From positions 1 through 53,027 of the forward strand of contig JAAYVF010000011.1 of the NCBI GenBank assembly GCA_012517325.1: DNA of 53,027 bases, read 5' to 3'. A program made the position numbers and the translations under genes. The DNA comes from Myxococcales bacterium (GTDB lineage: Bacteria > Lernaellota > Lernaellaia > Lernaellales > Lernaellaceae). The notes under the pieces were generated by a model. That model saw only the letters and a program-made list of their open reading frames with translations. It made no database searches and was not told the DNA's origin. Of the stretch, positions 17,315 through 24,940 are shown piece by piece. Numbering within the stretch: the stretch's first letter is position 1; the number at the start of each line of letters is the position of its first letter.

Positions 17315-18163
17315 ATGGCGCCTTCCCTGACCCAAAGCGAATTCGACCTGCTCCGCAAATTGATCGAGGATGATTGCGGCATCGTCGTCGAACCGGGCAA
17401 GGAATACCTGATCGAAAGTCGTCTGGCCAATCTGGTGACCGAAACCGGGTGCGCCTCCTTCGGCGATTTTTACCTCAAGGCCAAGGCCGACCTCCGCGGC
17501 CCCTTGCGCGACAAGATCGTCGACGCCATGACGACCAACGAAACCCTCTGGTTCCGCGACAATTCGCCGTACGTCATCCTCGAGGAAGTCGTGCTGCCGG
17601 CGATGATCGAACGGATCAAAACGGGGCAGAAAATCAAAATGCGCATCTGGTCGGCCGCCTGCAGCACCGGCCAGGAACCCTATTCCATCGCCATGTTGAT
17701 CCAGGACGCCTGCCGGTTTCGCGGCGGCGGCAAGGTCACGCCCGCCAATTTCGAGATCCTGGCCACCGACATCTCGCCCTCGGCGCTGTTTCTGGGCATG
17801 TCGGGGCGCTACGACCAGATCTCCATTTCGCGCGGGATGCGGCAGGATTTCCGGGACCGCTACTTCCGGCAGGACGGCCGCGTCTGGCTGCTGGCCGATT
17901 CGGTCAAGCAGATGGTGACGTTCAAACGCTTCAACCTGCAAAACTCTTTTTCCGCGCTGGGCAGTTTCGACTTGGTTTTTTGCCGCAACGTTGCTATTTA
18001 CTTTTCGATGCAATTCAAGCAGGACTTGTTCCGGAAAATCGCGGATACGCTCAACCCCGCCGGGTTGCTCTTTCTCGGCAGCGCCGAAAGCCTGGCCCAG
18101 TATTCGACCGATTACGAGATGCAGGAACACAAAGGCAGCCTCTACTATCGGGTGAAGAAATGA
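17315..18163 (+). CDS. cheR: Chemotaxis protein methyltransferase CheR
   Basis: A 282-residue CheR. The helical N-terminal domain ('TQSEFDLLRKLIEDDCGIVVEPGKEYLIESRL') precedes the SAM-dependent methyltransferase. Motifs are 'TNETLWFRD', 'WSAACSTGQEPYSIAM', 'ILATDISPSAL', 'FDLVFCRNVAIYF' and 'AGLLFLGSAESL'. It methylates glutamates of chemoreceptors. No cheB, cheA or receptor gene is in the window; the only neighbour is a CheY-like gene 48 bp downstream, suggesting a split chemosensory locus or an alternative signalling pathway. The ribosome site is weak (AGGCA). Confidence 0.92.
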   Translation: MAPSLTQSEFDLLRKLIEDDCGIVVEPGKEYLIESRLANLVTETGCASFGDFYLKAKADLRGPLRDKIVDAMTTNETLWFRDNSPYVILEEVVLPAMIERIKTGQKIKMRIWSAACSTGQEPYSIAMLIQDACRFRGGGKVTPANFEILATDISPSALFLGMSGRYDQISISRGMRQDFRDRYFRQDGRVWLLADSVKQMVTFKRFNLQNSFSALGSFDLVFCRNVAIYFSMQFKQDLFRKIADTLNPAGLLFLGSAESLAQYSTDYEMQEHKGSLYYRVKK

Positions 18164-18211
18164 CCGGCGCGGCCGCGGGAAGGCGCCAGGAAAAGAAGAG
18201 GGGATGGTAAG

Positions 18212-18592
18212 ATGAAGATTTTGTCCGTCGACGACTCGCGGATGATCCGCCGGCTGATCGGCAGCGCCATTTCCGTCATGGGCTTCGACGTGCTCGAGGC
18301 CGGCGACGGCAAGCAGGCGCTGGCCGTCCTGGAGACGGAATACCCAAACGTCGGGCTGATCATGCTCGATTGGAACATGCCCGAAATGGACGGCTACGAA
18401 TGCCTGGTGGCCATCAAGGCCGACGAGCGCTTCAAGCATATTCCCGTGATGATGTGCACCACCGAATCCGAGCGTGAAAACGTCATCAAGGCGATCAAGG
18501 CCGGCGCCAAATCCTACGTCTCCAAGCCCTTCACCCCCGAGGATCTGGTCACCAAAATCATGGAATGCCTGGGCCAGGGGCTGGACCTGTAA
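18212..18592 (+). CDS. CheY-like single-domain response regulator
   Basis: A 126-residue receiver with no output domain. The acidic pair is D7/D8, the phospho-acceptor D53 ('LDWNMP'), the switch residue T83 and the conserved K105 ('VSKPF'). It is of CheY length, co-transcribed with cheR and followed by a strong terminator. It probably carries a signal to a flagellar or other motor, or to another output, from a kinase encoded elsewhere. Confidence 0.92.
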   Translation: MKILSVDDSRMIRRLIGSAISVMGFDVLEAGDGKQALAVLETEYPNVGLIMLDWNMPEMDGYECLVAIKADERFKHIPVMMCTTESERENVIKAIKAGAKSYVSKPFTPEDLVTKIMECLGQGLDL

Positions 18593-18619
18593 GCGTCAAC
18601 CAACCTTCGTTTTCAACGG

Positions 18620-18653
18620 CGGGCGACTCGTTCGGGTCGCCCGTGGTTTTTTT
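18620..18653 (+). terminator. Rho-independent terminator after cheR-cheY
   Basis: The stem GGGCGAC (18621-18627) pairs with GTCGCCC (18636-18642) and is followed by seven T's at 18647-18653. It lies 28 bp after the response-regulator stop. Confidence 0.9.
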
Positions 18654-18946
18654 AAACCACGTTCAGCAGCCGATATGGTGAAGTAAGGCGTCCCGCCCAA
18701 CGAAGCGTTTCCTGCACGATTCCGCCCGGCGGAACTCTGTGCGAATGGGTGTCCTTGAACGCACACGAAAGAAAGTAGAAGGCTTCGCTCCAACGGGTTG
18801 TTTAGGACCCGTTTCCGCGATGCCAAACGAACAGGCGGGGGCCTATTGACCTACGCGGTTATGGGGGTCACCGGAATTGCGGAATTACCATATTTCACGA
18901 CCAAGGTCTGTCGGGATTTGTAAATAAGGCGCAATATTTTCCGATT
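18654..18946. other. Non-coding stretch before the AT-rich islet
   Basis: About 290 bp with no credible gene on either strand. It contains a few small GC hairpins (for example AACGGG...CCCGTT around 18798-18820). Base composition changes from GC-rich to strongly AT-rich at about 18885. Confidence 0.5.
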
Positions 18947-18982
18947 TTGACACTAGATGACATTTTGTTTGATAAATATATC

Positions 18983-19011
18983 TTGACAAATATAAGAATG
19001 AATGATATTCT
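18983..19011 (+). promoter_or_regulatory. Strong sigma-70-type promoter of the AT-rich islet
   Basis: A perfect TTGACA (18983-18988), a 17-bp spacer and TATTCT (19006-19011, four of six). A second TTGACA is 36 bp upstream at 18947-18952, without an equally good -10. Transcription from here would give a leader of about 150 nt before the gene at 19170. Confidence 0.65.
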
Positions 19012-19059
19012 ATCTTTGTTATTTTTTTATTGGCTTTTTGATGCACAATTTGTTGGAGG

Positions 19060-19173
19060 ATGATTTTGAAAAATGTTTTCGCTATTTATATATTATTTAT
19101 TAATTCCAAACAAAATACAAAACCCTTTATTTCCCTCAACATCGAATCTAAAAAGGGAAAGGAGAAGTCATGA
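19060..19173 (+). CDS. Possible 37-codon leader ORF
   Basis: A short open frame with ATG 19060 or TTG 19066 as start. GGAGG at 19055-19059 directly abuts the ATG but is six bases from the TTG. It encodes a hydrophobic N-terminus (L-K-N-V-F-A-I-Y-I-L-F-I-N) and a basic tail (K-K-G-K-E-K-S). Its TGA overlaps the ATG of the next gene (ATGA), which suggests coupling. AT-rich DNA makes chance frames common and no family is recognised. Confidence 0.3.
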   Translation: MILKNVFAIYILFINSKQNTKPFISLNIESKKGKEKS

Positions 19174-20051
19174 CAAAGCATTTTTTCTTTTTTTTGTTAT
19201 CAATTCTCTCGATTGCATTGCTGAATTCAAATGAGGCACGTTGTCAAGGATTATCTAGGGGGCCATTTGCGGCTTATATAAATGAAGAATATAATAATGA
19301 GTATTGTGAAGCTGAAGATCTAAATGGTGAATTAACATATATAGTAGATTTATGGTATCAGGAAATGGAAATTAATTTATTTGAAGGTGATTATGTACTT
19401 AATTATATTAGACCAAAACGATATGTTGATTTATCTCTTCGCAATTGGGGAAGAGATTATGAATATCTCGATACAAATAATATTGCATTAATCGCCGGTC
19501 ATGGCGGTTATGGCTGTGATAGCAATAATGTTTATTATGCTTATCACAAACTTGATCGTACGAGACCTGACTATCCGACCAATTGTACAATCTGGCCTTC
19601 GGTCGATATGGAGTTAGGGAACCTTTCTGATGATGTTGGTGGTATTGAAATACTTCATGTACTTTCTTGTAATATGATGACGGTAGATAATGGGATAATT
19701 CATAACACTTGGCAACCAGTTTTTAGGGGAATCCACCAAGTAAATGGATTTCATGGTGTTGTTGCTGTTACAGGAACACTTCGCAATGGCCTTCACCGTA
19801 TTGCAATTTATGGTCTGGATAATGCAGTAGGAGAGAGATGGGTAGATGAATTGTATGAGGAAAATGCCAATAATGGAATGGATAATTGTCCAATTACCTA
19901 TGTTGGCGGAAACACTACTGCTGGAGCGACATACAGATTACAACACGAAACATATAGTAATAGAAATACTTTTAGTGATTTGATCCAACCTTGGATGTAT
20001 GTTTATTACTACATCGAGGGTTGCGATCCTGAGAATGGCAGCGAACTATAA
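19170..20051 (+). CDS. Secreted DUF6345-like protein with clan-CD-like His/Cys pair
   Basis: A 293-residue exported protein with a hydrophobic signal peptide (about 1-25). The mature part has 'IALIAGHGGYG' (H-G) and, about 60 residues on, 'EILHVLSCNMM' (S-C), the spacing and strand context of His/Cys dyads in caspase- and gingipain-like clan-CD peptidases. 'WQPVFRGIHQVNGFHGVVAV' then resembles DUF6345 proteins as I recall them. Protease activity is inferred, not shown. AGGAG precedes the ATG. Its low GC content contrasts sharply with the rest of the window, suggesting recent transfer, and it is followed 31 bp later by another secreted protein of the same composition. Confidence 0.6.
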   Translation: MTKHFFFFLLSILSIALLNSNEARCQGLSRGPFAAYINEEYNNEYCEAEDLNGELTYIVDLWYQEMEINLFEGDYVLNYIRPKRYVDLSLRNWGRDYEYLDTNNIALIAGHGGYGCDSNNVYYAYHKLDRTRPDYPTNCTIWPSVDMELGNLSDDVGGIEILHVLSCNMMTVDNGIIHNTWQPVFRGIHQVNGFHGVVAVTGTLRNGLHRIAIYGLDNAVGERWVDELYEENANNGMDNCPITYVGGNTTAGATYRLQHETYSNRNTFSDLIQPWMYVYYYIEGCDPENGSEL

Positions 20052-20082
20052 TAAATAGCATTCGATCTGAAAGGAGACGAAA

Positions 20083-20898
20083 ATGAAATTAAAGAAACTG
20101 CAGATTATTACAGCAGCGTTATGCTTTTTAATCGGTATACACAACCAATTATGTCACGCCAAAAATATGCCAATATTTGCAATCAATCCTTTAGACAATT
20201 ACAAAGAAACACTTATAAATTATGCCGACGCATTAAATCTTGATCTATCATCGGCTGAATATAGTTATTCCGAAAATGGATTTGTAAAATTTATTAGCGC
20301 AGAATTTGAAATAAGCCTCAACATTGCGACTGGCGAGTTTGTATACTTTAATAAAGTTGCAAGGAAAACAATATATTCAAGTGATAATGAGCCAATTTCA
20401 AAGGATGATATAGAAATAAGTGCGAGAGATATTTTGGATTCATTTGGCGTCAATAGTAAAGAAATATTACGATTATCAATAAAAAGAAAAATGTTAAAAT
20501 CTGTTGAAAAAGGCAGTATTGAAGTTGAAGAGACCATGACTGCTGGCTACTTAGTCTATGCATTAAGAGCCATTGATAGCTATCCTGTCGATGAATCAAA
20601 CGCGAAAATTATTTTCAATGCTGAAGGAGAGCTTGATGAAATAGTTTTAAATTGGGGTCCAATCGAAAGCAATCCATTGCGATATGATGAAGTAATTAGT
20701 GAAGACCAATTAAAGATAATTGCGTACAATGATATTATTCAACTAAAAGGCATAGAGAATCTCAAAATACACAGTTCATATTTAGCCTATACTGAAAAAG
20801 TTGGGAATACTGGTGCGAAAGAATTGGTGCCACATTTTATTACTATATACTCATATGATTCATTTCTCCAACGGGTTGTAATCGATGCTACTAAATAA
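20083..20898 (+). CDS. Secreted protein of unknown function, PepSY/FTP-like flavour
   Basis: A 271-residue exported protein with a signal peptide (about 1-26, ending near C-H-A). It contains two stretches of the type 'EFEISLNIATGEFVYFNK' and 'AKIIFNAEGELDEIVLNW', which resemble the strand-turn-strand pattern of PepSY or propeptide domains that accompany some extracellular peptidases. I recognise no catalytic motif. It is AT-rich like its upstream neighbour, with AGGAG upstream of the ATG. A propeptide- or inhibitor-like partner of the 19170 protein is possible but speculative. Confidence 0.5.
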   Translation: MKLKKLQIITAALCFLIGIHNQLCHAKNMPIFAINPLDNYKETLINYADALNLDLSSAEYSYSENGFVKFISAEFEISLNIATGEFVYFNKVARKTIYSSDNEPISKDDIEISARDILDSFGVNSKEILRLSIKRKMLKSVEKGSIEVEETMTAGYLVYALRAIDSYPVDESNAKIIFNAEGELDEIVLNWGPIESNPLRYDEVISEDQLKIIAYNDIIQLKGIENLKIHSSYLAYTEKVGNTGAKELVPHFITIYSYDSFLQRVVIDATK

Positions 20899-20916
20899 TT
20901 AGAAAGGGTCAATCCA

Positions 20917-21495
20917 ATGAAATTGAAAAAAAATAATTTCATTTTGAATATCTTGTTTGTCATTTTTTGCTCGCTGACTTTTTTCTCCTGCACGGAAAAA
21001 AACGACCAGGACTCATCCGGCTCGTGCACGAAGACGGTTGAGGTCGGGGCTGAGGCGGATCGCTTCGCTGTCGCCGCCAACGGATCGACCGACGATTGCC
21101 TGCCGCCCAAACCCGATGGAGTTTCCGAGGAAGACTACCAGGAAGCAGGCAAGTTACTGGATCTCTACACCGGTCTTTATGAAAACTCGGCGGATGGAAC
21201 ACAGCTTACGATGTCTTGTACGCCTGATGGTGGATGGGCATTTCCAGTTCATTACGACGGCGACGGCAATGCGATCATTTGCGACTCGGGTTGGACCGTG
21301 CCGGTTGTGGTGGCAACGGAGCAAAATGCCCTTTATCGTTGTGGCTTGAATCAAACAGGTCCGCAGATTGAATCCGCTCAACTGATTTGTTCTATCGAAG
21401 GAGAATCCTATTTCGCCTTCCGTCGCGATCTGGCTGACGGCGGTTTCGAATGGGATTTTATGAATCTGGATCTATCATGGCGAAAAATCGATTGA
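20917..21495 (+). CDS. Small lipoprotein of unknown function, mosaic composition
   Basis: A 192-residue protein with a lipoprotein signal peptide (Cys25 in 'LTFFSC'), six or more further cysteines and no recognised domain. The first 25 or so codons are very AT-rich and share the M-K-L-K-K start with the upstream gene; from about 20990 the codon use becomes GC-rich like the host. The mature part holds 'LTMSCTPDGGWAFPV' and 'FAFRRDLADGGFEWDF', suggesting a small disulfide-rich beta domain. It is 19 bp behind the previous gene and probably co-transcribed. Confidence 0.55.
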   Translation: MKLKKNNFILNILFVIFCSLTFFSCTEKNDQDSSGSCTKTVEVGAEADRFAVAANGSTDDCLPPKPDGVSEEDYQEAGKLLDLYTGLYENSADGTQLTMSCTPDGGWAFPVHYDGDGNAIICDSGWTVPVVVATEQNALYRCGLNQTGPQIESAQLICSIEGESYFAFRRDLADGGFEWDFMNLDLSWRKID

Positions 21496-21500
21496 TGGGG

Positions 21501-21521
21501 ATGCCGAAACAAGTTCGGCAT
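21501..21521. repeat. REP-like palindrome
   Basis: ATGCCGAA-ACAAG-TTCGGCAT forms a perfect 8-bp stem just after the lipoprotein stop. Without a T-run it is more likely a dispersed repeat than a terminator. Confidence 0.45.
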
Positions 21522-21559
21522 GACGGGTTAATGGGCGTTGGCATGGATTCCGGCTTGCG

Positions 21560-21571
21560 GAGACTGTCGAT
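21560..21571 (+). repeat. IS terminal inverted repeat, left
   Basis: GAGACTGTCGAT, exact complement of 23259-23270. The flanking TTGCG is repeated beyond the right end. Confidence 0.8.
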
Positions 21572-21601
21572 AAATATGAGTTTCAAGTCAGAAAAAATGA
21601 T

Positions 21602-23200
21602 TTACAACCATTTTTCGAGGTGAACGAAGACCGCGCTCGCATTTTGTTTCGGTAGACGAACGATCAGACCGACGAGTCGCCAAACGCCTTGCGGAGTCCG
21701 CCAGAGGCCGACAAAGAGCGTAAAAAAGGTCGAAAAAGGCGCCGTCTGGCGCAGGGTCCGCTTGAGATTATAGGCCGTGCAGTGCAAGGCAAATTCCAGG
21801 CGCACGCCGACCAGGCCGCGGCGCCGAAAACGGGTGAGCCCCTGTCGTTCGCGCAATTCGGCGAAGACCGGCTCGACCAACGCGCGTCGTCGCGCATAGG
21901 CGTGACGCGCGGCCGGTTGCGCCAGCACCTGCCGCATCGCCTCTTTCCATTCATCGCCCTCGAACCGATACAAAACCCGCCCCGCCTTCGCCGTCGTGCA
22001 GCGCCCGCGTTGCGCGCAAGTCGCGCAAGGCGCGCCGCGATACGCCCGGTAGCAAAGGCCATCGCGATTCCGGCTCGCGCCGCGATACCGCAACCGCTGC
22101 CCGGCCGGGCAGGCGTATTCATCCCGCGCCTCGTCATACACAAAATCCGCTTTGCCGTAACGACCCCGCGCCCCTTGTTTCCGCCACCGGCCGGCCGCCG
22201 TCGTCGCACCCGCTGGACAAAGCACGTCCAGCTCCAACGAAACAAACAATCCCAGCACCTCGTGCGTGTGATAACCCGCGTCCAGCAGTGTCCGTTGCGG
22301 CAGCGCACCCAGCACCGCCGTGTGTTGCTCAAGCAAATCCGGCAGGACCGCCGCCTCCGCTCCCGGTTCCACCCGCTGGCCGACGATCAGCCCGCTCTCG
22401 TGCGCCAGCACCGAGGGTTTGTACGACGGCCGATAGGTGTTGTTCTTCTGCTTCTGCACCCGCGCTTCCGGCTCGGTCGGCGATAACTGCACCTTCCCCG
22501 GATCCTCGCCCCGTGCCCGCCGTTCCGCCGCGCGTTCCGTGGCGATCGCCGCCGTTGTTTGGGCTCGCGCGTCGTCGGGGGCTTGGGACGCGGCCTCCCG
22601 CGCGGCCTCGGCCTGAAGCAGCCGGTAGTGACTCGCCGCCGCCTCGATCACCGTGCCGTCGCCGGCCACCGTGCCGGCGGTCAACTTGAGTTGGCGGCAC
22701 AATTGACTCGTCAGCGTGATGAAAAAAGATTCCGTCAACTCCGCCGCGTGCCGCCGTAAAAACTCGCCGATCGTGCTGTGGTCCGGTTGCAGCCCGCCCG
22801 TCAACCACCACGCCCCGACATCCCGTTGGGCCAGCTTCTCCAACGACCGCAGCGACGAGTGGCGCTCGATGATCCCGTAAAACACGAGGCCCAGCATCAC
22901 AACCGGATGAATCGCCCGGCGGCCGAGCGGGTCGTAGGCGGCGATCAGCGCCGACAAATCGGCCGCTTCCAACTCGGCCCGCAAGCGAATGACCCAGCCC
23001 AGGTCGTGCTCCCGCAAATAGCGGCGCAACGGCACCTCACCGATGAAAATCGTCTCCGGCGACGGAGAAAGAAATTGAATCGTCGCCGGGGACAACGGCG
23101 CTTCAATCTCCGGCAGCGGTTGGGAAAAAAGACCGGGCTGTTGGCTCTGGGGAAGCCGCTTGGCCCGGCGACGGGAGCGCTTGACGTTTGTAGGACTCAT
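21602..23200 (-). CDS. IS1182 family transposase
   Basis: A 532-residue DDE transposase. The N-terminal 'HDLGWVIRLRAELEAADLSALIAAYDPLGRRAIHPVVMLGLVFYGI' region and 'SLRSLEKLAQRDVGAWWLTGGLQPDHSTIGEFLRRH' are characteristic of IS1182-type proteins. The first catalytic Asp is likely in 'VAGDGTVIEAAAS' and the second in 'LLDAGYHTHE'. The C-terminal half has the C-x2-C-x5-C cluster ('CATCAQRGRC') and 'RRALVEPVFAELRERQGLTRFRRRG' with the catalytic Glu. The frame is complete with no frameshift, so it may be active. Confidence 0.9.
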   Translation of the reverse strand: MSPTNVKRSRRRAKRLPQSQQPGLFSQPLPEIEAPLSPATIQFLSPSPETIFIGEVPLRRYLREHDLGWVIRLRAELEAADLSALIAAYDPLGRRAIHPVVMLGLVFYGIIERHSSLRSLEKLAQRDVGAWWLTGGLQPDHSTIGEFLRRHAAELTESFFITLTSQLCRQLKLTAGTVAGDGTVIEAAASHYRLLQAEAAREAASQAPDDARAQTTAAIATERAAERRARGEDPGKVQLSPTEPEARVQKQKNNTYRPSYKPSVLAHESGLIVGQRVEPGAEAAVLPDLLEQHTAVLGALPQRTLLDAGYHTHEVLGLFVSLELDVLCPAGATTAAGRWRKQGARGRYGKADFVYDEARDEYACPAGQRLRYRGASRNRDGLCYRAYRGAPCATCAQRGRCTTAKAGRVLYRFEGDEWKEAMRQVLAQPAARHAYARRRALVEPVFAELRERQGLTRFRRRGLVGVRLEFALHCTAYNLKRTLRQTAPFSTFFTLFVGLWRTPQGVWRLVGLIVRLPKQNASAVFVHLEKWL

Positions 23201-23258
23201 CTGATGAATATATCAGTTCCAACCGTAAAAGCCAGAAAACTGCCGCTGGCAGGAGAAA

Positions 23259-23270
23259 ATCGACAGTCTC
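23259..23270 (-). repeat. IS terminal inverted repeat, right
   Basis: ATCGACAGTCTC, complement of the left repeat, followed directly by TTGCG. Confidence 0.8.
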
Positions 23271-23302
23271 TTGCGCACGGAAAGACGGCGTAGGGTTTTT
23301 AT

Positions 23303-23324
23303 CGCGACTGGGAAGTCGCTCCTA
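23303..23324. repeat. REP-like palindrome
   Basis: GCGACT-GGGA-AGTCGC (23304-23319) followed by TCCTAC resembles a dispersed intergenic repeat class known from several bacterial groups. Confidence 0.4.
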
Positions 23325-23364
23325 CACTGGACATGCGGTCGGCGAAGCCGGGGTGACGGAAAAA

Positions 23365-24867
23365 TCAGCAGCCGCAGCCGCCGGCGTCGTCGTTGTCGTC
23401 GTCGGCGTTCGGTCCGCCGCCCGCATCGTCGTCGTTGTCGTCGTTGTCGTCGTTGTCATCGTTATCGTCGTTATCGTCGTTGTCGTCGTTGTCGTCGTCG
23501 GCGGAGTCGTCGTCGGTCGTTTCGTCGGGAGGCCAGTAGATGTCGTTCGGATTGCCCGGTTCGATCAGGTCGTAGTAACGGCCCATCCAGTAGGCGAGCA
23601 GGTAGTCGATGCCCGGGTAGACCTCGGTGCCGTCGCCGCCGACGCAATCGATGTTGTAGGGCGACTTCTGCCACATGAACGACGCGGGGCAACGCCAGAC
23701 CACCGGGCGCGGGTCGAGGGTTTGCGGCTCGATGTCGATCAATTCGCGGATGCCCAGCAGGTCGATCAGGTTCGACGCCCAGACGGTGAATGGGTCGAGC
23801 GGCCATTCGGGAATCTCGACCGTCACGTCGCGCACCGGCGGATCCTGAAAATCGCCGATCTGCGCCTGGAGGTCGGCCAGCGAGTCGTCGTAATTGCGGC
23901 ATTCGCCGGCGCGGGCGCAGTTGGCGAGGTAGATGTCGTCGAAGAACACGTTGTGGGTCAGTTCGACGAGCGGGCGGATCATCGCATGGAAGACGCGCAG
24001 ATATTCGGCGCGCCGCTCCGGATTCGTTTCCAGCCGGAACAGGCTGAAGTAGGTCATGTGACTCAGGTTGAAACCGAAGTAATCGGAGTACTTGTTGAAC
24101 CAGGAAAACGAGGAGAGCATCAACCCGTCCTTTTCAGCTTCCCACCGTTCCCGGTAAAGGTTCCAGTATTCCTCGGTATCCAGCACGTGGGCGGTGATCA
24201 GGTGCCAGCACAGGCGCATGATGCCGATGACGTTCGGCGCGGCGTCGGTCGGTTTGCCGTCCTCGCCGAGAATCCAATAATGATTGGCCATCAATTCGTC
24301 GAGAACCACGGCGATGTCGTCGCGGATCATCTGGCGCGTCGGCTCGTCGTCGATCAGGTCGTAGGCGATCGCCAGGCCGAAGAACCAGCCGGTGTATTGG
24401 TCGCGGCTGGTGTTGTTGACCCAGAACGAGCCGGCCCATTCGCCGGTGCCCGCCACGTAGCGGTCGTTGCCGATGTAGTTGGTGTTCCAGGGCGCCTCGT
24501 CCGGGCCGCCGAACCGCGCGATGAACCCGGGCGTCTGGGTGATTTGCAGGTGAGTATCGAGGGCGCCGACCGTGCGGATGGCGTTCACCTTGGCGTCGGG
24601 GTCGCCGGTCACGGCGTAGCGAAAGGCTTCGGCGGCCAGGTAGGCGCCGGTCCAGATGGTGGAATCGCTCAAGGAATAGGAAACGACGTTGAAACTGCCC
24701 GGGGCTTCGAAGTGGGCGTAACCGGTGCCGCCGTAGGGTGTCACGTGGTAGGTGTTGAACCATTCCTCGAAGGCCGCGGCGCGATCCTCCAGTTCGTCGG
24801 CCCAGACAACAGCCGCTCCGGCCGTTAACGAAACGATCAACGCCAAAAGCAAAGCTTTGTTCATCAT
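23365..24867 (-). CDS. Exported protein with D/N-rich tail ending GGCGC
   Basis: A 500-residue protein with a signal peptide (about 1-23, ending V-W-A). Residues 25-430 are rich in regularly spaced helices ('DSTIWTGAYLAAEAFRYAVTGDPDAKVNAIRTVGAL', 'QYTGWFFGLAIAYDLI'), typical of (alpha/alpha)6 toroids used by glycan-acting enzymes; no catalytic residues can be named. The C-terminus is a (DDN)n tract of about 30 residues, a Gly/Asp spacer and a final Gly-Gly-Cys-Gly-Cys directly before the stop, with no membrane helix. The D/N tract mirrors the linker that follows the lipidated Cys in two other proteins here. The tail may anchor or crosslink the protein; that is inference. Confidence 0.75.
   Translation of the reverse strand: MMNKALLLALIVSLTAGAAVVWADELEDRAAAFEEWFNTYHVTPYGGTGYAHFEAPGSFNVVSYSLSDSTIWTGAYLAAEAFRYAVTGDPDAKVNAIRTVGALDTHLQITQTPGFIARFGGPDEAPWNTNYIGNDRYVAGTGEWAGSFWVNNTSRDQYTGWFFGLAIAYDLIDDEPTRQMIRDDIAVVLDELMANHYWILGEDGKPTDAAPNVIGIMRLCWHLITAHVLDTEEYWNLYRERWEAEKDGLMLSSFSWFNKYSDYFGFNLSHMTYFSLFRLETNPERRAEYLRVFHAMIRPLVELTHNVFFDDIYLANCARAGECRNYDDSLADLQAQIGDFQDPPVRDVTVEIPEWPLDPFTVWASNLIDLLGIRELIDIEPQTLDPRPVVWRCPASFMWQKSPYNIDCVGGDGTEVYPGIDYLLAYWMGRYYDLIEPGNPNDIYWPPDETTDDDSADDDNDDNDDNDDNDDNDDNDDNDDDAGGGPNADDDNDDAGGCGC
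23380..23516. repeat. Asp/Asn-encoding low-complexity tract (C-terminal tail)
   Basis: GTCGTCGTTGTCGTCGTT-type repeats (9-nt period) on the plus strand encode the D-D-N tail of the exported protein. Such repeats are prone to slippage in 9-nt steps that preserve frame. Confidence 0.75.
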
Positions 24868-24940
24868 GGCTATCCCTCAATTTTTTAAGGCGGTCGCCGC
24901 AGGATGCGAATCTCGATCTATTTAAAGCACGAACGGGGGT

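Larger units (their letters stand above)
21560..23270. mobile_element. Intact IS1182-like insertion sequence
   Basis: A 1711-bp element bounded by the 12-bp inverted repeat GAGACTGTCGAT (21560-21571 and its complement at 23259-23270). It is flanked by a 5-bp direct repeat, TTGCG (21555-21559 and 23271-23275), which reads as a target-site duplication. It contains one full transposase gene. It lies between REP-like palindromes and separates the AT-rich islet from a D/N-tailed secreted protein gene. Confidence 0.85.

Noticed and set aside
23365-24867. Val/Ile-rich and Arg-rich open frames on the strand opposite the D/N-tract genes
   Set aside because: They are shadows created by GTCGTC/GACGAC repeats and lack ribosome sites or recognisable domains.
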